Source: Ramlibacter aurantiacus
GTDB lineage: Bacteria; Pseudomonadota; Gammaproteobacteria; Burkholderiales; Burkholderiaceae_C
Direction: 5' to 3'
NCBI RefSeq assembly: GCF_016722895.1
Contig: NZ_JAEQNA010000001.1
Location: 620,001-684,000 of the forward strand
Length of the DNA stretch: 64,000 nucleotides
Program-made: the position numbers and the translations under genes
The notes under the pieces: generated by a model
What the model was told of the DNA's origin: nothing
Databases searched by the model: none
Seen by the model: the letters and a program-made list of their open reading frames with translations, nothing else
Part shown: piece after piece, positions 34,051 through 43,701 of the stretch
Numbering within the stretch: position 1 is the stretch's first letter
Layout: each line of letters starts with the position of its first letter

Positions 34051-36137
34051 CGACATCGTCGGACATCATCATCGCCATCGACATCGGCGGGACCTTCACC
34101 GACCTGGTCGCCTACGACGCGCAAGGTGACCGCCTGGTCCACACCAAGAGCCTCACCACCTACGGCGACCTGGCCGAAGGCATCTTCAGCTGCATCGAAC
34201 AGTTGAACCTGCCCTTGCCGAGAGTCAGGCTTCTCAAGCACGGCACGACGCTGGTCATCAACGCGCTCATCCAGCGAAATGGTTCGCGCACCGGCTTGCT
34301 GTGCACCAAGGGCTTCCGCGACGTGCTGGAGATCGCGCGCGGCAACCGGCCACTGCCCTTCGAGCTGTCCTATCGGCGCGATCCTCCACTGGTCAGCCGC
34401 GACCTCCGGCTCGAAGTGGATGAGCGGATCGACGCCCGCGGGGAGGTGGTCGTCCCGCTGCGGGAGGACGACGTGCTGCGGGCCGCACGAGCCCTGGTCG
34501 AACGGGGCGCAGCGGCCATCGCCGTCTCGTTCCTGAACGCCTACGCCAACCCGGACCACGAGGCCCAGGCGACGCGGCTGCTTCGCCGCGAGTTCCCCGG
34601 GCTGCATGTCTGCGCGGGCACCGAACTCTCCGGCGAGTGGCACGAGTACGAGCGCACCTCCACCGCTGCGGCAAACGCGTCGGTCGGCCCGCTGATGGCC
34701 GACTATCTCCAGCACCTGGAAAGCGCGCTGTCGCAGCGAGGCTGTTCCGAGCCGGTCCTGATGATGAGCTCGAACGGCGGCATGCTCTCGGCCGGCAACG
34801 CGGCCCGGATGCCGATCGGCCTCGTCGAGTCAGGCCCTGTCGGCGGATGCATCGGGGCGGCCGAACTCGCCCGGGCGTTGGACATCGATCGCGCCATCGC
34901 GTTCGACATGGGCGGAACGACAGCCAAATGCGCCGTGATCGAGCATTTCGCCTTCAACGTCGAATCCACCTACTACATCGGCGGCTACGAGCGGGGGTTT
35001 CCCATCCGTGCGCCGGTGCTGGACATCGTGGAGGTCGGCACCGGCGGCGGCTCCCTGGCGTGGGCCGATCCGCAGGGACGGCTGCACGTCGGCCCGCGCA
35101 GCGCCGGTTCCACGCCGGGGCCGGCCTGCTACGGCCGTGGAGGACGAATCCCCACCATCACCGATGCGAACCTGCTGCTCGGCCGGCTCAATCCGGACCG
35201 GTTCCTGGGCGGCCAGATGAAGCTGGACGCGGAAGCCGCCGAGCGCGCGCTGGCGACCGGGTTGGGGGACCCGCTCGGCTACCAAGGCCAGGACCGGCTG
35301 TGCACGCTGGCGAACGGCATCGTCCGCATCGCGACCCAGAAAATGGCCGAGGCCATCCGCCAGGTGTCGGTCGCCCGGGGCAAAGACCCGCGCGACTTCG
35401 TGCTGATCGCCTATGGCGGCGGCGGTCCCCTCCATGCGGTCGAACTGGCGCGCGAGCTGGGCCTGTCTCGCGTGGTGATCCCCAGCGAGCCCGGAAACTT
35501 CTCAGCCGCCGGCATGCTCCTGGCCGACCTGCGCTGCGACCGCCGGGCGACGCTCCTGCGTGCGGTGGATGAAGACGGCGTCCGTGCGGCAGGCGACATG
35601 CTCACCGGCCTTCAGGCGGCGGCGACGGCGGAGATGCTGGCCGACTCGCGGCCCGCCGCCGTGCGGGGGGAATGGTTCTGCGAGCTTCGGTATGTCGGCC
35701 AGCATCACACGATCAAGGTGCCCTTCGATCGGGAGGCGACGTCCGAATCACTGCACCAGGTGTTCAGGGACACGTACCGGCAAACCTTCGGACACCTCAA
35801 CGAGCGATCGCCCATCGAGTTCGTCGGCGTTGCCGTGGTGGTGATCGGCGAGATCCCGAAGCCGCCCATGCTGGGCGCGACACGGGCGCGCGCGCGCAGG
35901 CGGCCGGTCGAGACCCGGAGCGTGTTCTCGGCTTTGCTGGGCGGGAAGGTCTCGGCAAGCATCGTCGACCGTGAATCGATCGAGCCGGGAACGGTCGTCG
36001 AAGGCCCGGCCCTGCTCGAAGAGTACGGCTCCACCACGCTGCTCGACATGGGCGACCGGGCCGTCGTCGGCGCATTCGGCGAATTGATGATCACCTGCGC
36101 GCCGCCACGCGCCGTGGAGTTGCCCCATGAACGATGA
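34047..36137 (+). CDS. Hydantoinase/oxoprolinase family protein, subunit A
   Basis: The 696-aa ATPase subunit begins IIAIDIGGTFTDLVAYD, a phosphate loop of the sugar kinase/Hsp70 fold. It also has LKHGTTLVINALIQRNGSRTGLL, FDMGGTTAKCAVI and LDIVEVGTGGGSLAW, all characteristic of N-methylhydantoinase A/5-oxoprolinase and the acetone and acetophenone carboxylase relatives. Such enzymes couple ATP use to ring opening or carboxylation and need subunit B. The ATG (34047) overlaps the previous stop. The end overlaps the subunit B start by 11 bases. Confidence 0.92.
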   Translation: MTTSSDIIIAIDIGGTFTDLVAYDAQGDRLVHTKSLTTYGDLAEGIFSCIEQLNLPLPRVRLLKHGTTLVINALIQRNGSRTGLLCTKGFRDVLEIARGNRPLPFELSYRRDPPLVSRDLRLEVDERIDARGEVVVPLREDDVLRAARALVERGAAAIAVSFLNAYANPDHEAQATRLLRREFPGLHVCAGTELSGEWHEYERTSTAAANASVGPLMADYLQHLESALSQRGCSEPVLMMSSNGGMLSAGNAARMPIGLVESGPVGGCIGAAELARALDIDRAIAFDMGGTTAKCAVIEHFAFNVESTYYIGGYERGFPIRAPVLDIVEVGTGGGSLAWADPQGRLHVGPRSAGSTPGPACYGRGGRIPTITDANLLLGRLNPDRFLGGQMKLDAEAAERALATGLGDPLGYQGQDRLCTLANGIVRIATQKMAEAIRQVSVARGKDPRDFVLIAYGGGGPLHAVELARELGLSRVVIPSEPGNFSAAGMLLADLRCDRRATLLRAVDEDGVRAAGDMLTGLQAAATAEMLADSRPAAVRGEWFCELRYVGQHHTIKVPFDREATSESLHQVFRDTYRQTFGHLNERSPIEFVGVAVVVIGEIPKPPMLGATRARARRRPVETRSVFSALLGGKVSASIVDRESIEPGTVVEGPALLEEYGSTTLLDMGDRAVVGAFGELMITCAPPRAVELPHER

Positions 36138-37836
36138 AGCCCGGCCCGGTGCGATCGATCCGATCACGCTGGAAGTGATCCGCTGCGGGCTCGTGGCGAT
36201 CGCCAACCAGCTCGACGCGAACATCGCGCGCACCGCCTACAGCCCGATCGTGTACGAATACAAGGACTACGCGGTCGGCATCCTGGACGCGGAAGGCCGC
36301 CTGATCTGCCAATGCACCGGCGGCATTCCCATCTTCATCGCGGACATCATGGGGGTGGCCATCCGCGACGGCTTGTCGATCCATGGCGCAGGCGGCATCC
36401 GCCAAGGTGACGTGATCATCAGCAATCACGCCGGCACCATCGGGCAGCACCTGAACAACGTGGTGATGTACACACCGGCCTTCCATGACGCAAGCGAGCA
36501 GCCCGTCGCGTTCGTGGCGATCGTCATGCACTGGATGGACATCGGCGGCCGCGCCATCGGATCGGTGTCCATGCATGCGACCGACATCTTCCAGGAGGGC
36601 ATCCAGTTCCGCAGCGTGAAGCTGCATGCCGCCGACCGGCGCTGCGAGGACATCTACCGGATCATCGAGTGCAACACGCGGTTTCCAGGAATGGTCCTGG
36701 GCGACATCGAGGCCCAGGTCGCCGGGTGCCGGATGGGCCGGGCGCTGGTCGAGACGCTGGTGGCCCGCTACGGCCTCGACACCTTCCGGTGCGCGGTGGA
36801 CACCATCTGGGACCAGTCCGAAGCCTCCGCCAGGGCCGCCATCGGGTCGGTGCCCGACGGCACCTACAGTGCCCGTGTCGAGATGGACGACGACGGCACG
36901 GCCGACGGGGGCCGGCTGCCCATCGAGGTGCACGTCCGGGTCGAGTCCGGGGTCCTGACCGTCGACCTGACCCGACTGCCCGACGAGGTGGCGGCACCGA
37001 TCAATTCCGGGGCACATGGCGGCGCCCACACCTGCGCCCGGATCGCGTTCAAGTACCTCTTCGCCCCCGAAGAGGCGGCCAACGAAGGGACGTTCCGGCC
37101 GCTGCGGCTGGAACTGAGGCAGGGGTCGCTGCTGAGTGCTTCATCGCACGCGGCCATGGGGCGCTACAACGCGCCCATGCCCACGGTCATCGATGCCATC
37201 ATTCGCGCGCTGGAGCCCGCGATGCCCGGCCAGGTGGCGGGCGGGCACTTCGGCACGTTCGCTTCGGTGCAGTTCGTGGGACGGCAGCCGAAGACCCGGG
37301 CGCTGTTCCAGTGCAACGACAGTGGGCACGGCGGCTGGGGCGCCACGCAAGGCCACGACGGCTCCGGGCCGTTTCGCACGATGGCGCATGGCGACACCCG
37401 CATCGTGCCCACCGAGGTCCAGGAGGCGCTCTATCCCCTGCGGATCGACGAGTTCTCGCTGCGGCAGGACTCGGGCGGCGCCGGGGAGTTCCGCGGTGGC
37501 CTGGGTTTGTGCAAGCGCTATGAGATCCTGGGCGAGCTCACCCTGGTCACCTATTTCGAGCGGACCGCCAGCCCGCCTTGGGGCGTTTGCGGTGGCGGGG
37601 AAGGCGCCGTCGGACAGGTGCTCGTCGCCGAAGGCGGCCGGGAACCCGTGCCGATGCTCAAGGGAGAGAGAGCCCTGGCTGCCGGAGACCGGGTGGTCGT
37701 GCTGACCGGAGGCGGGGGAGGATACGGCCCCCCTCCAGACCGCCGCCCCGAGAAGATCGCGGAGGACCTGCGCCTGGGCTATGTCAGCCCGGACTGGGTG
37801 CGCAAGCACCACCCGGATGCGCAAGATGGCCGATAG
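36127..37836 (+). CDS. Hydantoinase B/oxoprolinase family protein, subunit B
   Basis: The 569-aa partner subunit opens with DPITLEVIRCGLVAIANQLD, the standard HyuB start. Further family segments are QCTGGIPIFIADIMGVA, GDVIISNHAGTIGQHLNNVVMYTP (metal-site region), INSGAHGGAHTCARIAFKYLF and, near the end, RQDSGGAGEFRGGLGLCKRYEIL with GGGEGAVG. It is the last of eleven genes. Whether the complex opens a lactam or hydantoin ring or carboxylates a ketone is not decided. The neighbours (CoA and oxoacid enzymes) make a cyclic or lactam-type substrate or a carboxylation step equally possible. Confidence 0.92.
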   Translation: MNDEARPGAIDPITLEVIRCGLVAIANQLDANIARTAYSPIVYEYKDYAVGILDAEGRLICQCTGGIPIFIADIMGVAIRDGLSIHGAGGIRQGDVIISNHAGTIGQHLNNVVMYTPAFHDASEQPVAFVAIVMHWMDIGGRAIGSVSMHATDIFQEGIQFRSVKLHAADRRCEDIYRIIECNTRFPGMVLGDIEAQVAGCRMGRALVETLVARYGLDTFRCAVDTIWDQSEASARAAIGSVPDGTYSARVEMDDDGTADGGRLPIEVHVRVESGVLTVDLTRLPDEVAAPINSGAHGGAHTCARIAFKYLFAPEEAANEGTFRPLRLELRQGSLLSASSHAAMGRYNAPMPTVIDAIIRALEPAMPGQVAGGHFGTFASVQFVGRQPKTRALFQCNDSGHGGWGATQGHDGSGPFRTMAHGDTRIVPTEVQEALYPLRIDEFSLRQDSGGAGEFRGGLGLCKRYEILGELTLVTYFERTASPPWGVCGGGEGAVGQVLVAEGGREPVPMLKGERALAAGDRVVVLTGGGGGYGPPPDRRPEKIAEDLRLGYVSPDWVRKHHPDAQDGR

Positions 37837-37877
37837 CCAGGCGCGGCGGGTTCGGCCGGTTTGCTGTCGCGGCCCGA

Positions 37878-38177
37878 TCAGCCCGCGTCCTGCAGCAGAC
37901 CGGCGATCGCCTTCACGTGCGCCTCTTGCAGCACCTGCGGCTTCACTTCGTCTTCCTCCGCGGTCTCGTTCTCGTGCGCCTGCAGCGCGGCCCGCAGTTC
38001 CTCCTTGCTGTCCCAGACGATGACCTCGGTCTTCGGGCACAGGTGCCGCATGGTGTGGTACCAGTAGTAGCCGTCCGCGCCGCCGAACAGCTTGTCGATG
38101 GCCGACAGGTCGTTGGGCTTGATGCGGTGCTGTTGCAGGATGTCGTCGAGGCGGCGATGGGAAAGCGTGAAAGGCAT
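37878..38177 (-). CDS. Small soluble protein of unknown function
   Basis: This 99-aa protein has no signal or membrane span. It begins MPFTLSHRRLDDILQQHRIKP, has an aromatic GADGYYWYHTMRHLCPKTEV centre and ends in a charged helix rich in Glu (NETAEEDEVKPQVL). It converges on the hydantoinase B gene and is followed by the acetyltransferase gene on the same strand. The codon use and GC pattern match its neighbours. I do not recognise the family. Confidence 0.6.
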   Translation of the reverse strand: MPFTLSHRRLDDILQQHRIKPNDLSAIDKLFGGADGYYWYHTMRHLCPKTEVIVWDSKEELRAALQAHENETAEEDEVKPQVLQEAHVKAIAGLLQDAG

Positions 38178-38226
38178 GGGTGGCGCGCAGGCGGTGCTGC
38201 TGACGTACTCGTGATGGCCCTCGATT

Positions 38227-38763
38227 TTACGAGGCGGTGTCGGTCAGGCACGTCCGGCACAAGCGGCGCTGCATCAGCACCGTATCCACCCATTTGCCAT
38301 GCTTGAAGCCGACGTCGACGAGGACGCCCACGCGGCGGAACCCGAGGCTCTCGTGCAGGCGGATGGAAGCGTGGTTGGCGCTGTCGCCGATCACGGCGAC
38401 CATCTGCAGGAACTCTCCGCCCGTGGCGGCACGGACGAGTTCGCCCATGAGCTGCCGGCCGATGCCGCGGCCCACGCAGGCCGGATCCAGGTAGACGCTG
38501 CTCTCCACCGTGTGGCGGTAGGCGGGCCGGTCCCGGTAGGGGCCCGCGTACGCGTAGCCGACGATCGCCTCGCCGCACTGCGCGACCAGGAAGGGGCCGC
38601 TGCGCCCTGTCACCGTGCGGAACCGGGCCGCCATGTCCGCGGCACTCGGTGGCTCGAGCTCGAACGTGCAGGTGGAATGCAAGACGTAATGCGCATAGAT
38701 CCGCGCGAGCGCGGGCATGTCGGTCTCCTGGGCGGGCCGAACCCGAGTGGTTCCCTGTTCCAT
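38227..38763 (-). CDS. GNAT N-acetyltransferase, phosphinothricin acetyltransferase-like
   Basis: The 178-aa protein has the Pat/Bar subfamily pattern: RPAQETDMPALARIYAHYVLHSTCTFELEPP, then YAYAGPYRDRPAYRHTVESSVYLDPACVGRGIGRQLM. The latter holds the acetyl-CoA pyrophosphate loop GRGIGRQL. NHASIRLHESLGFRRVGVL is next. These enzymes acetylate phosphinothricin, methionine sulfoximine or related amino acids. The ATG at 38763 was chosen because the fold begins there. It starts 11 bases after the SDR stop, so the two are probably co-transcribed. Confidence 0.87.
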   Translation of the reverse strand: MEQGTTRVRPAQETDMPALARIYAHYVLHSTCTFELEPPSAADMAARFRTVTGRSGPFLVAQCGEAIVGYAYAGPYRDRPAYRHTVESSVYLDPACVGRGIGRQLMGELVRAATGGEFLQMVAVIGDSANHASIRLHESLGFRRVGVLVDVGFKHGKWVDTVLMQRRLCRTCLTDTAS

Positions 38764-38774
38764 GGCGTCCTCGC

Positions 38775-39524
38775 TCACAGTCCGCCGGCGACCCGAAGGA
38801 CCGTTCCCGTCACATAGGAGGATCGGTCGGACACCAGCCAGGCGATCGCCTCCGCGATCTCCCGGGCCTCGCCGATGCGGCCCATCGGGATCCTGGAAGC
38901 CACGCGGGCCGGGCGGTCGGGGTCGCCCGCCGCGGCATGGATCTCGGTCCTGCTGGTCCCGGGCGAGACGCAGTTGACGCGGATGCCCTGGGCGGCGAGC
39001 TCCTTGCCGAGGCCGATGGTGAAGGCCTCGATGGCGGCTTTCGAGGCGGCATAGTGCACGTACTCCCCCGGCGCGCCGAGCGTGGCCGCGATGGAGGAGA
39101 CGTTGACGACGACGCCCGGCCGGGCCTGGTCGAGCCATCGCTTGACCACCGCCTGCGCCAGGGCGAACACCCCGAGCACATTGACATCGAGGATCCGCCT
39201 CATGCTCGCCAGGTCCGCTTCGACGAAAGGGCCCAGCGGGCCGGTGATCCCGGCGTTGTTCACGAGCCCGACCAGGGGCGCGGCTTCCGACGGAATGCGG
39301 GCCAGGATCTCCGGTGCGCACTGCGCATCGCCGGCGTCGGCCTGCATCGCCCAGGCGCGGCCGCCCCGGCTGCGCACGCGGCTCACCACATCCTCGGCCG
39401 CACGCGCCTGGCTCAGGTAGGTGAAGCAGACGTCCCACCCCTGCGAGGCCAGGAGGAAGACCGTTTCGGCGCCGATGCCGCGGCTGCCCCCGGTGACGAG
39501 CACGGTGCCCAGGTCCCTGTCCAT
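38775..39524 (-). CDS. SDR family NAD(P)-dependent oxidoreductase (canonical)
   Basis: The 249-aa classical SDR has a cofactor loop LVTGGSRGIGAETVFLL, LVNNAGI, and the active site with Ser in VNVSSIAATLG and Tyr-Lys in YVHYAASKAAIEAFT. The C-terminus GTVLRVAGGL is usual. An AGGAG lies before the ATG at 39524. It resembles 3-oxoacyl-ACP reductase (FabG)-like glucose dehydrogenases, but the substrate is open. It keeps every catalytic residue that the SDR at 19153-19920 lacks. Confidence 0.9.
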   Translation of the reverse strand: MDRDLGTVLVTGGSRGIGAETVFLLASQGWDVCFTYLSQARAAEDVVSRVRSRGGRAWAMQADAGDAQCAPEILARIPSEAAPLVGLVNNAGITGPLGPFVEADLASMRRILDVNVLGVFALAQAVVKRWLDQARPGVVVNVSSIAATLGAPGEYVHYAASKAAIEAFTIGLGKELAAQGIRVNCVSPGTSRTEIHAAAGDPDRPARVASRIPMGRIGEAREIAEAIAWLVSDRSSYVTGTVLRVAGGL

Positions 39525-39593
39525 CGACTGCTCCTGTTTTCGACACGGCATGTTAGGGCCTGTCCACGCTGTTTTCACGTGCGCGAACGGGCC

Positions 39594-40352
39594 CTAGTGG
39601 TCCGCTGGAACATGGGCTTCCTTCGCGATGAGCGCCAGCCCCAGCAGGCCGAAGACGGTGAAGAGCATCGTCCTGAACGCAGGGGCGGAGATCCGCCCGC
39701 GCAGCTGGATGCCCAGCCACATTCCCAGCAAGGCGCCCGCGAGGGCCACGATCCCCTGCACGCTGGACAGCGCTTGCCATGACGCACTCCATCCGAGCGA
39801 AGCCCCGAGGGCGACCGTGCAGACGGTGAACGACAGGCCCAGCGCCTGCACCATGCGCTCCTTCTCGAAGCCGAGCATCTGCAGGAACATCACCATCGGG
39901 ACCATGAACACGCCGGTCGCCGCGGTGAGCGCGCCGGTCACGCAACCGACCACCAGCGAAGCCGCCAGCATCGCGCCGCGGGACAGCCGCAGGCTGATCT
40001 CGGGACGAGCCAGCCCATGGGCGGCATAGGCGATGAGCAGCGTGCCCAGCCCGATGCGTACGGTCGCGGCGCCGCTGGCGAGGGACGGCAGTGGCGTGAG
40101 GAGCGCTCCGGCGAGGATGCCCACCCACATGGGCCACAGCAGGGCGCACAGGGCGAGGAAATGCCGTCCCACGCATTGCGCCAGGTTCGTCAACAGGGAC
40201 GGCAGGACCAGCAAGGCCGCCGCATGGGCCGGCGGCATGAACAATCCCAGCAAGCCGATGGCGACCGTGGGAAGCCCCATGCCCGAGATGCCCTTCGTCG
40301 CCCCGGCGGCGACGAACACGACGGCGATTCCCGTCAACGACAGCATGTCCAT
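39594..40352 (-). CDS. TauE/SafE family membrane permease
   Basis: The 252-aa protein has about eight hydrophobic spans and the TauE/SafE repeats. The first is VVFVAAGATKGISGMGLPTVAIGLL; the second, after the middle, contains GCVTGALTAATGVFMVPMVMFLQMLGF. Members export sulfite, sulfoacetate or other organosulfonates or organic anions; most are unassigned. It lies alone between an SDR gene and an alpha/beta hydrolase gene on the same strand, with about 70-110 bases on each side. Confidence 0.88.
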   Translation of the reverse strand: MDMLSLTGIAVVFVAAGATKGISGMGLPTVAIGLLGLFMPPAHAAALLVLPSLLTNLAQCVGRHFLALCALLWPMWVGILAGALLTPLPSLASGAATVRIGLGTLLIAYAAHGLARPEISLRLSRGAMLAASLVVGCVTGALTAATGVFMVPMVMFLQMLGFEKERMVQALGLSFTVCTVALGASLGWSASWQALSSVQGIVALAGALLGMWLGIQLRGRISAPAFRTMLFTVFGLLGLALIAKEAHVPADH

Positions 40353-40463
40353 GCGGCAAGTGTCGGCGGTCGCGTGCCCCCGTCGCGCGGGATGTTCCGA
40401 AACGCCGATCCGGCGGTGAGGAATCGGTCCCGGAGATGCAGGCGCCCTCGGCGGGCGGCCGGC

Positions 40464-41261
40464 TCAGCGGCTCCCGTCCAGGAGTGTCTCGACCCTCGCC
40501 CGCCACCAGCCGGCATCGACACGATCCGGCCAGTCGTTGTGGTCGCTGCCACGGATCACCACCAGATGCGCGGGCCCTTGCAGCGAGTCGTATAGCGCCG
40601 TGCCGAATGGGGCCGGGACGATGCGGTCGTGCTCGGCCACGGCGACGATGGCCGGCCGGTCGAAGGCCGCGAGCCGCGCCGTGTTGTCGTACTCGTCGCG
40701 CAGCATCCATCGCACGGGCAGCCAGGGATAGTGGTAGGCGCCCACCCGGGCGAGCTGGTCCCAGGGCGTGAGGAGCAGGAGCCCGGCGACCCGGTCGGCC
40801 TGCTCCGCGGCCGCAGCGGCCGCGACCGCGGCGCCCAGCGATTCACCCATCAGGAGCAGCGGCCCGCCGTATCGCCGGTACGCGAGGGCCACCGTTTCGC
40901 TGGCATCGGCCACCAGGCTCGCCTCCCCCAGCGCACCGGCACGGGGGCCGTAGCCGGGGTACTCGGCCAGGATCACCCGCAGGCCCAGCGGCACCAGGGC
41001 GCGCGCGTAGTAGGCGCGGTGGCCCGCATGGCCGGCATTGCCGTGGAACACGATGGCGGTGGCGCGGACCGGGCCCCCGGGCTCCGCCACCAGCCCCCGG
41101 AAGTCGGCCGCCGACGGCCACGGCTCCAGCCCGTCGCCGGCCATGCGCTCGACCGTCGCCTTCGCCGGAAAGTAGAGCAGGCGGTCCTGCGCCACGAAGA
41201 TGGCCGCCAGCGACAGCAGCCCGGCGAACCCGATCGCGAACACGGTGGCCATGGAGATCAC
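40464..41261 (-). CDS. Membrane-anchored alpha/beta hydrolase
   Basis: The 265-aa protein has a hydrophobic N-terminal helix (MATVFAIGFAGLLSLAAIFVA) and LLYFPAKA, as in the BEM46/YfhR-like group. The nucleophile elbow is LLLMGESLGAAVAAA (Ser of GESLG, about residue 140). The acid is likely the Asp in VAVAEHDRIVPAPFG, and the His in IRGSDHNDWPD completes the triad. HGNAGHAGHR is the oxyanion-hole strand. ATGs at 41261 and 41252 are both possible. It lies 22 bases after katG on the same strand. The substrate is unknown. Confidence 0.85.
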   Translation of the reverse strand: MISMATVFAIGFAGLLSLAAIFVAQDRLLYFPAKATVERMAGDGLEPWPSAADFRGLVAEPGGPVRATAIVFHGNAGHAGHRAYYARALVPLGLRVILAEYPGYGPRAGALGEASLVADASETVALAYRRYGGPLLLMGESLGAAVAAAAAAEQADRVAGLLLLTPWDQLARVGAYHYPWLPVRWMLRDEYDNTARLAAFDRPAIVAVAEHDRIVPAPFGTALYDSLQGPAHLVVIRGSDHNDWPDRVDAGWWRARVETLLDGSR

Positions 41262-41282
41262 CGGATCGCATCACGCCGTGAC

Positions 41283-43580
<2,298 letters not shown>

Positions 43581-43616
43581 CTAAGACCATCGAGCCCATG
43601 GACCGATGAAAGTTGC

Positions 43617-43631
43617 CAATCGATGCGATTG
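43617..43631. promoter_or_regulatory. Inverted repeat CAATCG-ATG-CGATTG upstream of katG
   Basis: Perfect 6-base arms with a 3-base centre lie 76-90 bases before the katG start. On the katG strand it abuts TTGGCA, a plausible -35. Such placement suits an activator such as OxyR, but the arms are not a clear OxyR consensus and the call is an inference. Confidence 0.35.
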
Positions 43632-43701
43632 AGCTTGTCGGTAGTTCGTGCCCGGTTCGATCGAGGACAGCCAAGGTGCCGGCCGCACCACGCCCACGGC
43701 G

